NCBI RefSeq assembly: GCF_009494395.1
Contig: NZ_VZCB01000020.1
Location: 1-64,000 of the forward strand
Reading direction: 5' to 3'
DNA length: 64,000 nucleotides
Origin: Segatella copri
GTDB lineage: Bacteria; Bacteroidota; Bacteroidia; Bacteroidales; Bacteroidaceae
Of the stretch, positions 16,969 through 26,815 are shown one piece after another. How positions within the stretch are numbered: the first letter of the stretch is position 1; each line of letters begins with the position of its first letter. Under the pieces are notes generated by a model. It saw only the letters and a program-made list of their open reading frames with translations, was not told the origin of the DNA and made no database searches. Made by a program: the position numbers and the translations under genes.

Positions 16969-18216
16969 ATGAATTTTCCTCTATTTATAGCAAAGAGATT
17001 ATATAGCGATCAGGGCGACAAACGTAAAGTTTCTCGCCCTGCTATTCATATAGCCACTGCGGGTGTTGCCATCGGTCTCGCTATCATGATTATGTCAGTA
17101 TGCGTAGTACTGGGATTCAAACATACCATCCGCGACAAGGTGATAGGATTCGGAAGCCATATACAGGTAGCCGACTTCCTGACCCTGCAACAGCAGAACC
17201 AATACCCGGTGGTGATGAACGACTCGATGGTAAACGTCCTGAAGAAGATACCAGGCGTCAAGCATGTGCAGCGATTCGCCATGAAGGAAGGCATTCTCAA
17301 GACTGACAATGACTTCCTGGGAGTTGTTCTCAAAGGTGTAGGACCAGATTTTGATTCAACCTTTATCCATCAGAACATGGTTGAAGGAAGCATTCCCAAG
17401 TTTGACGACAAAGCTAGCCATAACCAGATTCTCATATCCAAGTTGATGGCAGACAAGCTGAAATTGAAGAACGGAGAGCGAATCTTCGCCTATTTCATCG
17501 ATGACAACGGAGTAAGAATGCGTAGATTCACCATCAAGGGAATCTACGAGACCAATCTGAAGAAGTACGACGAGATTATAGCTTATACAGATCTCTATAC
17601 AGCCGTGAAGCTGAATGGCTGGGAAGATGACCAAGCCAGCGGAGCGGAGCTCACCGTCAATGACTTCGGGAAGCTCAACGAAACGGAAGACTATATTATA
17701 AATAAGGTGAACCGTACCGTAGACCATTATGGAGAGACCTACAGCAGTGCAACCATCAAGGATTTGAACCCGAACATCTTCCAGTGGCTCAGCCTGATGG
17801 ACATGAATGTATGGATTATTCTCGGCTTGATGATAATAGTAGCCGGCGTAACGATGATAAGCGGTCTGCTCATCATCATCCTGGAGCGCACTTCAATGAT
17901 TGGAGTGATGAAGGCATTGGGAGCCCGCAACAATATCATTCGCCACACCTTCCTCTGGTTTGCCGTATTCATCATCGGCAAGGGAATGATATTGGGAAAC
18001 ATCATCGGTCTGGGACTGTTAGCCATTCAGAATCTGACAGGCATCGTGAAGCTTGATGCGCAGACTTACTACGTAAGTAACGTCCCAATAGAGTTTAACT
18101 GGCTCTTCATTCTGGCATTGAATGTAGCCACCCTGCTCATCAGCGTATTCATGCTTGTAGCACCAAGTTATCTCATCTCTCACATCCATCCAGCTAAGTC
18201 GATGAGATATGAATAA
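16969..18216 (+). CDS. LolC/LolE-like FtsX-family ABC transporter permease
   Basis: The 415-residue inner-membrane protein has one N-terminal helix (about 25-48), a large periplasmic MacB-PCD-like domain (about 50-275) and three C-terminal helices with the FtsX signature ERTSMIGVMKALGA. This four-helix layout is that of LolC/E, which release lipoproteins from the inner membrane to LolA. The N-terminus MNFPLFIAKRLYS is typical of the Bacteroidota orthologs. Its ATPase partner is not in the window. It lies 113 bases after the aminotransferase and ends in a strong terminator. Confidence 0.88.
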   Translation: MNFPLFIAKRLYSDQGDKRKVSRPAIHIATAGVAIGLAIMIMSVCVVLGFKHTIRDKVIGFGSHIQVADFLTLQQQNQYPVVMNDSMVNVLKKIPGVKHVQRFAMKEGILKTDNDFLGVVLKGVGPDFDSTFIHQNMVEGSIPKFDDKASHNQILISKLMADKLKLKNGERIFAYFIDDNGVRMRRFTIKGIYETNLKKYDEIIAYTDLYTAVKLNGWEDDQASGAELTVNDFGKLNETEDYIINKVNRTVDHYGETYSSATIKDLNPNIFQWLSLMDMNVWIILGLMIIVAGVTMISGLLIIILERTSMIGVMKALGARNNIIRHTFLWFAVFIIGKGMILGNIIGLGLLAIQNLTGIVKLDAQTYYVSNVPIEFNWLFILALNVATLLISVFMLVAPSYLISHIHPAKSMRYE

Positions 18217-18221
18217 ATCTC

Positions 18222-18265
18222 TTTATCCCATTATTGCTGTCCATTTATAGCAATAATGGGATAAA
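18222..18265. terminator. Perfect 17-bp hairpin terminator
   Basis: TTTATCCCATTATTGCT (18222-18238) pairs with 18249-18265 around a 10-base loop, just after the permease stop codon. Confidence 0.85.
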
Positions 18266-18355
18266 AACTTTACTATTTTACCTAGTTTTTGCATTATTTT
18301 GCCCCTAGCACGAAAATAATGCACATTTTTTTTTTGCAATGTGCAGTATTTTCTG

Positions 18356-18364
18356 TATCTTTGC
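18356..18364 (+). promoter_or_regulatory. Promoter box for the acyl-CoA synthetase pair
   Basis: TATCTTTGC, 22 bases before the ATG at 18387. Confidence 0.65.
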
Positions 18365-18386
18365 ACAAAATTTTGTAAATTGTGCA

Positions 18387-20054
18387 ATGGATTCAATACC
18401 AAGTTTTAACTCGTATATTGAGAGAAGCATCATCAAGAACTGGAACCTGGATGCGCTCACCGATTATAAGGGAGCCACACTCCAGTATCATGATGTTGCA
18501 AGAAAGATAGAAAAACTTCACATCCTGTTCGAGAACAGCGATGTCAAGAAGGGTGACAAGATAGCCGTGTGCGGAAGAAATAGTAGTCAGTGGGCAGTAG
18601 CCTTTCTGGCCATTATCACATACGGAGCCATCGTCGTACCTATACAGAACGAATTCAAGCCTGAGCAGATTCACAATATCGTGAATCACAGCGAGAGCAA
18701 ACTTCTGTTCGTAGGCGATGTGGTAGCTACAGAGATAACTCCTGAAGAGATGCCCTCTCTGGAAGGAATTATCCACCTACCTGACAATTCACTCGTCATA
18801 TCTCGCTCTGAAAAACTAACCTATGCCCGTGAACACCTCAACGAGATGTTTGGTCACAAGTATCCGAAATACTTCAGAGCAGAACATGTAAAATATCACG
18901 TAGACGCCCCGGAGGAGTTGGCGATGATTAATTACACCAGTGGAACAACAGGTTTCTCTAAGGGCGTGATGCTGCCATATAGAGCGCTTTGGGGTAATCT
19001 TGATTATCTCATCGACTCGGTAAGTCCTAAGATGGGAAAGAATTGCAACATTCTCTCTACCCTGCCGATGGCGCACATGTACGGACTGATGACAGAGTTC
19101 CTCTACAATATCGTAGAAGGTAACCACATCTTCTTCCTCACCCGTCTCCCGAGTCCTACGCTCATCTCAGAGGCGCTGGCAGAAATCAAGCCCGACATTC
19201 TCTTCGCTGTACCGCTCGTGGTGGATAAGATCGTTAGAAAGGAAGTGTTCCCACATATCCAGACCAACCGCGCAAAGCTTCTGATGAACATGCCTGTCAT
19301 CAACAAGCGCATCAAGGAGAAGGTTCGCGAGTTCGTGCTGCGTAAATTTGGTGAGCGCCCATACGAGGTAGTTGTCGGTGGAGCACCACTCAATAAGGAG
19401 ATAGAGAACTTCTTTGTCAGCATCGGATTCCCTATAGCTATGGGATACGGTACCACAGAGACTGCACCGCTCATCACCTTCGCCCATCAGGACAACTACG
19501 CGGCAGGAAGCTGCGGTGTTGCCGTGAAGCACATGGAGGTAAAGGTATTGAGCGATGACCCTGAGAATGTAGCAGGAGAACTGGTTTGCCGCGGCATCAA
19601 CGTGATGAAGGGGTATTACAAGAATCAGGAGGCTACAGATGCTGTACTCGACGAAGACGGATGGTTTCATACTGGCGATTTGGCTACCATGAGTGCCGAC
19701 GGACATTTCTTCGTAAGAGGACGCAGCAAGAACATGCTTCTCGGTCCTAACGGTCAGAATATCTATCCGGAAGAAATAGAGGACAAACTCAATTCCCTGG
19801 CAATGGTAAACGAGAGCATCGTACTGCAAAGCAATGACAAGCTCGTAGCGCTGGTTCACCCGGACATGGAGGAAGTAAGCAATCTCGGATTCACAGACGA
19901 AGACCTTGCCAACATCATGGAAGAGAACCGAAAGGAACTGAACCAGCAGATGCCAAGCTTCGCTCATATCTCACGCATCCAGTTGCACGATACTGAATTC
20001 GAGAAGACTGCCAAGAAGTCTATTAAAAGATATTTGTATCAAGACGTAATATAA
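18387..20054 (+). CDS. AMP-binding long-chain acyl-CoA synthetase, copy 1
   Basis: About 555 residues from ATG 18387; an upstream in-frame ATG at 18339 precedes the promoter box and was rejected. It is an ANL-superfamily adenylate-forming enzyme with P-loop INYTSGTTGFSKGV, A5 motif YGTTETAPL, hinge HTGDLATM and the C-terminal lysine region KKSIKRYLY. Such enzymes activate fatty acids with ATP and CoA, for lipid recycling or incorporation. No membrane anchor is seen. The next gene is a clear tandem duplicate, 28 bases away. Confidence 0.9.
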   Translation: MDSIPSFNSYIERSIIKNWNLDALTDYKGATLQYHDVARKIEKLHILFENSDVKKGDKIAVCGRNSSQWAVAFLAIITYGAIVVPIQNEFKPEQIHNIVNHSESKLLFVGDVVATEITPEEMPSLEGIIHLPDNSLVISRSEKLTYAREHLNEMFGHKYPKYFRAEHVKYHVDAPEELAMINYTSGTTGFSKGVMLPYRALWGNLDYLIDSVSPKMGKNCNILSTLPMAHMYGLMTEFLYNIVEGNHIFFLTRLPSPTLISEALAEIKPDILFAVPLVVDKIVRKEVFPHIQTNRAKLLMNMPVINKRIKEKVREFVLRKFGERPYEVVVGGAPLNKEIENFFVSIGFPIAMGYGTTETAPLITFAHQDNYAAGSCGVAVKHMEVKVLSDDPENVAGELVCRGINVMKGYYKNQEATDAVLDEDGWFHTGDLATMSADGHFFVRGRSKNMLLGPNGQNIYPEEIEDKLNSLAMVNESIVLQSNDKLVALVHPDMEEVSNLGFTDEDLANIMEENRKELNQQMPSFAHISRIQLHDTEFEKTAKKSIKRYLYQDVI

Positions 20055-20082
20055 CAGACAATTGTATCAAAACACAATAAAT

Positions 20083-21750
20083 ATGGAGATACCAAGCTTT
20101 AACGCACTAATAGAGAAGAGTATCATAGACCATTGGGATATGGATGCTCTTACCGACTACAAGGGAGCCACCTTGCAGTACCATGATGTAGCACGTAAAA
20201 TAGAGAAACTACACATCATGTTCGAGAATTCAGGCGTGGTAAAGGGTGACAAGATTGCTCTTTGCGGTCGCAATAGCGCCAACTGGGCTGTAGCTTTCCT
20301 TGCTACCCTCACCTATGGCGCCATCGCTGTGCCTATTCTGCATGAGTTTATGGCAGATCAGATACATAACATCGTGAATCACAGCGATGCCAAGTTGCTC
20401 TTCGTTGGCGATGTAGTAGCTACCCAGGTAGATGCTACTAAGATGCCGGGACTCGAAGGCATCATCTACATACCGGATTACTCACTTGTTGTATCTCGTA
20501 CAGATAAGCTGACTTACGCTCGTGAGCACCTCAATGAGATGTTTGGTATCAAGTATCCTAAGTACTTCCGCAAAAATCACATCAGCTATTACAAGGAAGA
20601 GAATCCTGAAGAGCTGGCTATGATTAACTATACCAGTGGAACCACAGGTTTCTCCAAGGGTGTGATGATACCATACCGTGCACTTTGGGGCAATGCCGAC
20701 TTTGCCGAGAATGTATTGGGCAAGAAAATCAAGCCGGGAGATTCTATCATCAGTATCCTGCCGATGGCCCACATGTATGGCATGGCATTCGAATTCATCT
20801 TCGAATTCATCAAGGGTTGCCACATCTTCTATCTCACCCGCATCCCTAGCCCAGCCATCATCGCTGAGGCTTTCGGACGCATCAAGCCAGCCGTCATCAT
20901 TGCAGTACCATTGGTTATCGAGAAGATTATCCGCAAGAAAGTATTCCCTAAGATACAGAACAACCGCATGCGCATGCTCCTCCACATGCCTGTCATCAGC
21001 AAGAAGGTGAAGGAGAAGATCTGCGACCAGGTAAGCAATGCCTTCGGTGGAAACTTCTATGAGGTGATTATCGGTGGTGCAGCCTTCAATCAGGAAGTAG
21101 AAAGCTTCCTCCATAGCGTAGGCTTCAGATATACTGTAGGATATGGAGCTACCGAGTGTGCGCCTATCATCTGCTACGAGGATTACAAGCATTTCGTACC
21201 GGGTTCCTGCGGCAAGGCAGCTCTCCACATGATGGTTCGCATCGACAGTCCAGACCCAGAGAATGTACCAGGAGAGATTCTGGCTAAGGGTCCTAACGTG
21301 ATGTTGGGCTATTACAAGAACGAGGAAGCAACCAAGCAGACCATCGATGAGAACGGATGGTATCATACTGGCGACCTCGGCACCATGGATGGTGACGGCA
21401 ACGTATTCATCAAGGGACGCAGCAAGAACATGCTTCTCGGAGCAAGCGGTCAGAATATCTATCCGGAGGAAATTGAAGACAAGCTCAATTCCCTGGCTCT
21501 TGTGGCTGAAAGCGTAGTGGTACAGAAGGGTGATAAGCTCATCGCACTGGTTCACCCGGATTATGACGAGGCTCAGACTCTCAACCTCGGCAACAAAGAA
21601 CTTGCCGACATCATGGAGCAGAACCGTCAGGAACTCAATTCCATGATACCAGCATACAGCAAAGTATCAGAAATCAGAATCCACGAAGAGGAATTTGAAA
21701 AGACTCCTAAGAAGAGTATCAAGCGATTCCTGTATACCATCAATGATTAA
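20083..21750 (+). CDS. AMP-binding long-chain acyl-CoA synthetase, copy 2
   Basis: About 555 residues from ATG 20083, aligned with the start of copy 1. The two copies share long identical stretches near the N-terminus, such as ALTDYKGATLQYHDVARKIE, and all ANL motifs (INYTSGTTGFSKGV, YGATECAPI, HTGDLGTM, KNMLLGASGQNIYPEE). Divergence is greatest in the middle substrate-tunnel region, which suggests different acyl-chain preference. It is cotranscribed with copy 1; a terminator follows. Confidence 0.9.
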   Translation: MEIPSFNALIEKSIIDHWDMDALTDYKGATLQYHDVARKIEKLHIMFENSGVVKGDKIALCGRNSANWAVAFLATLTYGAIAVPILHEFMADQIHNIVNHSDAKLLFVGDVVATQVDATKMPGLEGIIYIPDYSLVVSRTDKLTYAREHLNEMFGIKYPKYFRKNHISYYKEENPEELAMINYTSGTTGFSKGVMIPYRALWGNADFAENVLGKKIKPGDSIISILPMAHMYGMAFEFIFEFIKGCHIFYLTRIPSPAIIAEAFGRIKPAVIIAVPLVIEKIIRKKVFPKIQNNRMRMLLHMPVISKKVKEKICDQVSNAFGGNFYEVIIGGAAFNQEVESFLHSVGFRYTVGYGATECAPIICYEDYKHFVPGSCGKAALHMMVRIDSPDPENVPGEILAKGPNVMLGYYKNEEATKQTIDENGWYHTGDLGTMDGDGNVFIKGRSKNMLLGASGQNIYPEEIEDKLNSLALVAESVVVQKGDKLIALVHPDYDEAQTLNLGNKELADIMEQNRQELNSMIPAYSKVSEIRIHEEEFEKTPKKSIKRFLYTIND

Positions 21751-21769
21751 ACGAATCTCGTCAAGATAT

Positions 21770-21811
21770 AAAAAAAGTGAGCTATCTTCGGAAGAAGAAG
21801 CTCACTTTTTT
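21770..21811. terminator. Bidirectional terminator
   Basis: AAAAAAGTGAGCT and AGCTCACTTTTTT form the stem. It serves the synthetase pair and the converging DUF5606 gene. Confidence 0.9.
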
Positions 21812-21855
21812 GTTTTATGTAAATGTTGATGATATCCAATCAACGCCTGAGAGAT

Positions 21856-22299
21856 TTACTCCTGCTCAGCACGATCATCTACATTGTCACCCTCTGTAGG
21901 AGAAAGGGTAGCCTTGAAGTCGGTAATACCGTACTTAGCCATGATGTTGTACCACTGGAGCAACTTTTTGATGTCGCTGTCACGTACACGGTCACGGTCG
22001 TAGCTAGGAAGAACCTCAGCGAAATAGCTGTGCAACTCCTCTGCAGAAGCCTTCTTGTAGTTGAAAGAGCTAACCTTACCCTCTTCCTTCTTGCTTACGC
22101 TGTCGAGAACTTCCCACAATGGCACCTCATCAGCATCTGTATACATAGCGATGTCGCCAAGGCTTGTTACGCGATCAGTAGCGAAAGCAGGCATACGCTT
22201 ATGTGACTCGTCGAGCATTTCAACGATTAAGTTTCTATTACCTCTAGATACCAGTTTGTAAAGGCCTGGCTTACCTGCAATTGAAAGAATTGTTTCCAT
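21856..22299 (-). CDS. DUF5606 domain protein
   Basis: The 147-residue soluble protein starts METILSIAGKPGLYKLVSRG, the very conserved N-terminus of a Bacteroidota-only family (DUF5606). It has a beta-rich N-terminal half and a helical C-terminal half ending in an acidic tail. No function is known. It is the last gene of the conserved nusB-yajC-ybbR-coaE cluster, which points to a housekeeping role. Confidence 0.82.
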   Translation of the reverse strand: METILSIAGKPGLYKLVSRGNRNLIVEMLDESHKRMPAFATDRVTSLGDIAMYTDADEVPLWEVLDSVSKKEEGKVSSFNYKKASAEELHSYFAEVLPSYDRDRVRDSDIKKLLQWYNIMAKYGITDFKATLSPTEGDNVDDRAEQE

Positions 22300-22353
22300 T
22301 GTTTTTAAAAAAATCTATTATAGTTTATCCTTTATATTTATTTCTCTATATCT

Positions 22354-22920
22354 CTAAGCCAACCGCTTGAGCAACTGCATGACCTGCTCTTCCACATCCC
22401 TGATTCCATCATTCACGATTTCGAAATCGGCACGGGCAGCAAGTTCTTCCTGCGGCATCACGGCATCTATCCATTCCTGCGCTTTCTGCTCCGAAATATG
22501 ATCCCGCAGCATGATACGCTTCAGGCGTACTGGAACAGGAGCTGTAACACAGACCACGAAGTCGAAATGAGTACGGCGGTCGAAACCACTGTCAAAGAGA
22601 ATAGCACTCTCCAACCATTGGTAATCGCTCTGCTCAAAATCTCTTGCCACAGCAGGATGCACAACATCATTGACAGCTTGCTTGTTTGCCTCACTAGCCA
22701 GGAGAAACTGGGCAAGCACTGGTTTCTGCAAGATTCCCTCTGCACTATATACCTCCTCGCCCACCAGCTGCTTCAAGCTTTCCTGCAAGTCGGCATCATA
22801 GCGCATCAACCGTTTGGCTTCAGCATCACAGTCATATACCTTGATGCCCTGTTTTTCCAAAATTCGGCATACATAGCTTTTTCCGCTACCGATGCCCCCC
22901 GTTATAGCTATCTTCATCAC
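22354..22920 (-). CDS. coaE: Dephospho-CoA kinase
   Basis: The 188-residue P-loop kinase catalyses the last step of coenzyme A synthesis, phosphorylating the ribose 3' hydroxyl of dephospho-CoA. Visible are the P-loop ITGGIGSGKSYV at 5-16, YDCDAEAKRLM with the catalytic Asp region, and a LID segment LRDHISEQKAQEWI. The start is ATG 22920; a second Met follows directly. It sits in the DUF5606-coaE-ybbR-yajC-nusB cluster with an AT-rich repeated spacer upstream. Confidence 0.94.
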   Translation of the reverse strand: MMKIAITGGIGSGKSYVCRILEKQGIKVYDCDAEAKRLMRYDADLQESLKQLVGEEVYSAEGILQKPVLAQFLLASEANKQAVNDVVHPAVARDFEQSDYQWLESAILFDSGFDRRTHFDFVVCVTAPVPVRLKRIMLRDHISEQKAQEWIDAVMPQEELAARADFEIVNDGIRDVEEQVMQLLKRLA

Positions 22921-22964
22921 AATGAATTATAAATTATTAATTGTAAATTAAAAATTATTAATTA

Positions 22965-23945
22965 TCATTGCTGTTCCAACAGATAATCTACAGTTTCGTT
23001 TTCCAGATGCGCCTTGCTGACAGAACGAGGCACACTCCTCAGCTGCAAAGTACACTTGTCAGACGGATTGTTAGCCAACTCATTGTAATCCACTACCACC
23101 TTGAACTGTTCAGGAGTAATGGTACGGAAGAGACTGGCTCCCACGGTGAATTTCACCGCAACCCTTGCCGGGAATGTACGAAGCACCATATTATCAGGCA
23201 TATTGATTGCCTTTACCGGAACTTCAACAGATTCCTCTGTCAAGATATCCGGGTAAACGGAAAGTCTCACCTGCTTAGGCACGATTTTCACACCCCGAAT
23301 CTGCTTGATCTTCACGTCCTGCTGAATCGTATCCTGCAGGTTGCGCTGATTGAACGGAACGATTTCTACCGATTCCAGCTGATCGAGCTGTCGCTTGTTG
23401 GCATAGACCGTAACCATAGTCGGGAAAAACTCAGTATGAGCCAGATAATAACGCCTGCTGGTAGTAATCCTACCCTTGAAGACCACCGGCACCTTCTTGG
23501 AAGAGCCATAGGTGAAGTAGAAATCAAACTTTCCTGGTTTGACAGAGAGCAACTTGCTGGAGCCATACAACTGCGCCTGCACCTGTTTCTGCACATCAGC
23601 CAGTGGTATTACTCCTGCGCCAGCATCATCATCAGCATAAGTTGAGAATTTGAAAGAGATAGGGCGGAATTTCCTTCCATAGGCATAAGTAGCCAGCGTA
23701 AATCCCTTGTCTCTCACCGTAATCTTAACCGTATCAGGCAATTCACCAGTAATGATCGCATTACGTGGCATGCCAACCAGCTGTACGGGAATAGCAAATT
23801 CCCTCTCCAGCGTTTCGTTGAGCGACATCATCAACCAGAAGCCGCCACTGAGCGCCAGAAAGAACAAAAAAATCAGAAACTCCTTATTCATACCACTGAA
23901 CAGGAAGTTTCTGACAGCATGCAATATGTTCTTGATACTATGCAT
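22965..23945 (-). CDS. YbbR-domain (CdaR-like) membrane protein
   Basis: About 326 residues from ATG 23945; this start overlaps the last codons of yajC, while earlier in-frame Met codons lie inside yajC. An N-terminal helix (about FLIFLFFLALSGGFWLMM) is followed by extracytoplasmic YbbR-like repeats with VPVQLVG/VEVPVKAIN-type strands. In Firmicutes such proteins regulate the c-di-AMP cyclase CdaA; in Bacteroidota the role is unproven. The gene order with nusB, yajC and coaE is conserved in the phylum. Confidence 0.85.
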   Translation of the reverse strand: MHSIKNILHAVRNFLFSGMNKEFLIFLFFLALSGGFWLMMSLNETLEREFAIPVQLVGMPRNAIITGELPDTVKITVRDKGFTLATYAYGRKFRPISFKFSTYADDDAGAGVIPLADVQKQVQAQLYGSSKLLSVKPGKFDFYFTYGSSKKVPVVFKGRITTSRRYYLAHTEFFPTMVTVYANKRQLDQLESVEIVPFNQRNLQDTIQQDVKIKQIRGVKIVPKQVRLSVYPDILTEESVEVPVKAINMPDNMVLRTFPARVAVKFTVGASLFRTITPEQFKVVVDYNELANNPSDKCTLQLRSVPRSVSKAHLENETVDYLLEQQ

Positions 23946-24252
23946 TAGGAGTCTGACTTGTAGCATCAGCAAACACGTAGCCCTTAGCCACAGTGATTAC
24001 CACGCCACGAGCTATCTCAACATCGATAGTGTTAGCCTCTACATTCACGCGCTTTACGGTACCATAGACGCCACCACCAGTAACCACCTTAGAACCCTCC
24101 TGAAGAGAATTCTGGAACTTACGGATTTCCTTCTGCTTCTTCTGCTGAGGGCGAATCATGAAAAACCACATGATAACGAAGATAGCTACCATCATAATGA
24201 GGAAGGTCATGCTGCTTCCCCCCTGCTGTGCCTGTAATACTAAATTTGTCAT
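23938..24252 (-). CDS. yajC: Preprotein translocase subunit YajC
   Basis: The 104-residue protein has one N-terminal membrane helix (TFLIMMVAIFVIMWFFMIRP) followed by the PQQKKQKEIRKFQNSL cytoplasmic linker and a small beta domain with GSKVVTGGGVYGTV. These are the YajC hallmarks. It associates with SecDF and the SecYEG translocon. It lies 55 bases after nusB and overlaps the ybbR start by 8 bases. Confidence 0.94.
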   Translation of the reverse strand: MTNLVLQAQQGGSSMTFLIMMVAIFVIMWFFMIRPQQKKQKEIRKFQNSLQEGSKVVTGGGVYGTVKRVNVEANTIDVEIARGVVITVAKGYVFADATSQTPNA

Positions 24253-24307
24253 AGTCTTATTATGTATTTCTTTATAATTATTGATTCATTTTTATATATC
24301 ACGCGAA

Positions 24308-25294
24308 TTAGTTCTCGTGATGATCTCTATGCTTAGACTTGCGCTCTGGCAAATCCTTGGCAATGATACCCTGCTCATTCAGGTAACGGGCGATATTGTC
24401 AAGCATACCGTTCACATAGCCACCACTGCGAGGAGTACTGTAAACCTTAGCCATTTCCACATACTCATTGATGGTTACTGTAGCAGGAATACCAGGGAAG
24501 GTAGTCAACTCAGCGATGGCAATCTGCATGATAACCACATCCATGTAAGCCAGACGTGAGAAGTCCCAGTTGCGTGAAGCAGTACTCATATAGCGCTGAT
24601 AAGAATCAGCATTGAGGATGGTAGCACGGAAGAGCTTTCTGGCAAATTCTCTATCCTCCATGTCCTTGTACTCAGGAAGGAGTTCCTGCTTGCTCTTGTT
24701 AGCCTTGTCAAAGCGCTTGATGGTCTTCAGCACGAAGGTATCTACGATATCCTTGTCATCATTCCAGTACAGGCTCTTCTCCTCGAGGAAAGCATCCATC
24801 TCATCATTGTTCTGGATAAACTTCTTATATGCACGACGCCACCACTCACGGTCACGGTCGTAATCATCCATATCAGGGAGTTCTGCATCGAAAGCACCAC
24901 TGACATAATCGGCATAGAGATCACTAGAAGTAATAGTATTGTACAAGCTACGAACCACCTCAATGTTCTCATCCCAATTAGAATGCTTCACATCAATCCA
25001 GTCGAGCAACATCTTATTCTCCTCCAACTGTACAGCAAATTTATTGAACGCCAAACGAGCAGAAGGCTCCTGAAAGCCCTCACGCTGCGCACGAACCACC
25101 TCAACATCGTAACGCTTACGGGCTTCCCCTGTAATAGCAACGATGAGCTGCAACATGTAGTTGTACAGATCGTACGACTTGGAGAGACTGAACATCAACT
25201 CCTTCTCAGCATTATCCATGTTGTGATTGCTGTTTTGATAGTATGCGTAGGTTAACTGCACAATCTTACGTCTTATCAAATCCCTATTAATCAT
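24308..25294 (-). CDS. nusB: Transcription antitermination factor NusB, long Bacteroidota form
   Basis: The 328-residue protein is more than twice the length of E. coli NusB. The first ~200 residues are a helical extension typical of Bacteroidota; the C-terminal ~120 residues hold the NusB fold with IAIAELTTFPGIPATVTINEY. NusB with NusE binds boxA RNA and supports rRNA antitermination. The C-terminal tail is basic (RKSKHRDHHEN). It is the first gene of the cluster, with its promoter at 25343-25351. Confidence 0.93.
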   Translation of the reverse strand: MINRDLIRRKIVQLTYAYYQNSNHNMDNAEKELMFSLSKSYDLYNYMLQLIVAITGEARKRYDVEVVRAQREGFQEPSARLAFNKFAVQLEENKMLLDWIDVKHSNWDENIEVVRSLYNTITSSDLYADYVSGAFDAELPDMDDYDRDREWWRRAYKKFIQNNDEMDAFLEEKSLYWNDDKDIVDTFVLKTIKRFDKANKSKQELLPEYKDMEDREFARKLFRATILNADSYQRYMSTASRNWDFSRLAYMDVVIMQIAIAELTTFPGIPATVTINEYVEMAKVYSTPRSGGYVNGMLDNIARYLNEQGIIAKDLPERKSKHRDHHEN

Positions 25295-25342
25295 TCTCTA
25301 ATGTTTTTAAAAGATTTATTTATATGTTTACCAATTACGAGT

Positions 25343-25351
25343 GCAAATATA
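25343..25351 (-). promoter_or_regulatory. nusB operon promoter box
   Basis: TATATTTGC on the reverse strand, about 50 bases before nusB. Confidence 0.55.
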
Positions 25352-25466
25352 CATATTTTATATAATATGAGCAAGAAAACGAGGAATATTTTCTACTTTT
25401 TTAAGGATAAAGGCATTATTTTTGATATTTTCTTCCAAAATATTTGCATATTCCAAATAAAATGAG

Positions 25467-25475
25467 TAATTTTGC
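25467..25475 (+). promoter_or_regulatory. rplY operon promoter box
   Basis: TAATTTTGC, about 110 bases before rplY. The leader contains small GC-rich stems such as CCGC-TTT-GCGG; no known riboswitch was recognised. Confidence 0.55.
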
Positions 25476-25585
25476 AGCCGCTTTGCGGAAAAGATTCGCA
25501 GACACGCTTTTTCAAAGCTAATCCGTGTGATGGCGAGTTAAGGCACATTATTAAATTTTTAACAACTTAATTTAGAGTAACACAA

Positions 25586-26191
25586 ATGAAAGAGATTAAT
25601 GTAACAGGTCAGAAGCGTACAGACCTTGGTAAGAAAGCTTCTAAGTCATTGCGTAAGGAAGGTTTCATCCCATGTAACCTTTATGGTGAGAAGAAGGATG
25701 CTAACGGTGCTCCTGAGGCTATGTCATTCGCAGTTCCATTCACAGAGTTGCGTAAGATTATCTACACTCCTCATGTATATGTAATCAACCTCATCATCGA
25801 CGGTGAGAGCCACACAGCTATCATGAAGGAGATTCAGTTCCACCCAACAACAGACGCTCCTTTGCACGTTGACTTCTACGAGGTGAACGATCAGAAGCCT
25901 ATCACTATCGGTATCCCAGTTAAGTTGGTAGGTCTTGCACAGGGTGTACGTGATGGTGGTCGTATGAACCTCTCTATCCGTAAGATCGACGTTACTGCTC
26001 CATACCAGCAGATTCCTGAGCACCTCGATGTAGACGTTACTGAGTTGAAGATCGGTAAGAGCATCAAGGTTGGCGACCTTTCATTCGAGGGTCTCGAGTT
26101 GGCTACAAGCAAGGCAGTCGTAGTTTGCTCTATCAAGATGACACGTAACGCTCAGCTCGCTGCACAGGCTGCAACTGAAGAGGAGGCTTAA
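25586..26191 (+). CDS. rplY: 50S ribosomal protein L25/general stress protein Ctc
   Basis: The 201-residue Ctc-type L25 has an N-terminal 5S-rRNA-binding beta barrel (KEINVTGQKRTDLGKKASKS) and a C-terminal TL5 domain with PVKLVGLAQGVRDGG. Length is normal for the two-domain form. It begins a three-gene unit with pth and the S4 protein. Codon use is strongly biased, as expected for ribosomal proteins. Confidence 0.95.
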   Translation: MKEINVTGQKRTDLGKKASKSLRKEGFIPCNLYGEKKDANGAPEAMSFAVPFTELRKIIYTPHVYVINLIIDGESHTAIMKEIQFHPTTDAPLHVDFYEVNDQKPITIGIPVKLVGLAQGVRDGGRMNLSIRKIDVTAPYQQIPEHLDVDVTELKIGKSIKVGDLSFEGLELATSKAVVVCSIKMTRNAQLAAQAATEEEA

Positions 26192-26240
26192 TTGATAAGT
26201 CATCGAGATTTTACGAACCTGAGTAAAGCATTATCAAACA

Positions 26241-26813
26241 TTGGATAAATATTTGATTTGTGGGCTTGGTAACCCTGGCGATGAATACGCAGGAACCAGG
26301 CACAACACAGGATTTATGGTATTGGACGCTTTTGCTAAAGCGTCCAATATTCATTTTGAGGATAAGCGATATGGATTCGTCGCTGAAACCACACTCAAGG
26401 GCAGAAAGATCATTCTCCTGAAACCTACCACCTTCATGAACCTCAGCGGTAATGCGGTGAGATATTGGCTGAATCAGGAAAAGATTGATCAGAGCAGACT
26501 TCTGGTAATCAGTGATGAGCTTGCCCTACCCCTCGGTGCTTTCCGTCTGAAAGCCAGTGGCAGCAATGGCGGGCACAACGGTTTGGGACATATCCAGCAA
26601 CTTATCGGACAAAACTATGCTCGCCTGCGCATGGGTATCGGCAACGATTATCCGCGCGGTGGACAGATAGACTGGGTACTTGGTAAATACACCGAGGAAG
26701 ACATGAAGGAACTTCAGCCTGCTATCGACCTGGGCGTAGAGATTATCAAGAGTTTTGTATTGGCTGGTATCGACAATACGATGAACCAGTACAACAAGCT
26801 TGGAAAGAAGTAA
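26241..26813 (+). CDS. pth: Peptidyl-tRNA hydrolase, TTG start
   Basis: The 190-residue Pth recycles peptidyl-tRNAs released from stalled ribosomes. Key motifs are [19 protein letters not shown] with the catalytic His, FMNLSGNAV and [13 protein letters not shown]. The only start that keeps the first beta strand ([10 protein letters not shown]) is TTG at 26241; the first in-frame ATG would delete the catalytic His region. It lies 49 bases after rplY. Confidence 0.94.
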   Translation: MDKYLICGLGNPGDEYAGTRHNTGFMVLDAFAKASNIHFEDKRYGFVAETTLKGRKIILLKPTTFMNLSGNAVRYWLNQEKIDQSRLLVISDELALPLGAFRLKASGSNGGHNGLGHIQQLIGQNYARLRMGIGNDYPRGGQIDWVLGKYTEEDMKELQPAIDLGVEIIKSFVLAGIDNTMNQYNKLGKK

Positions 26814-26815
26814 TC

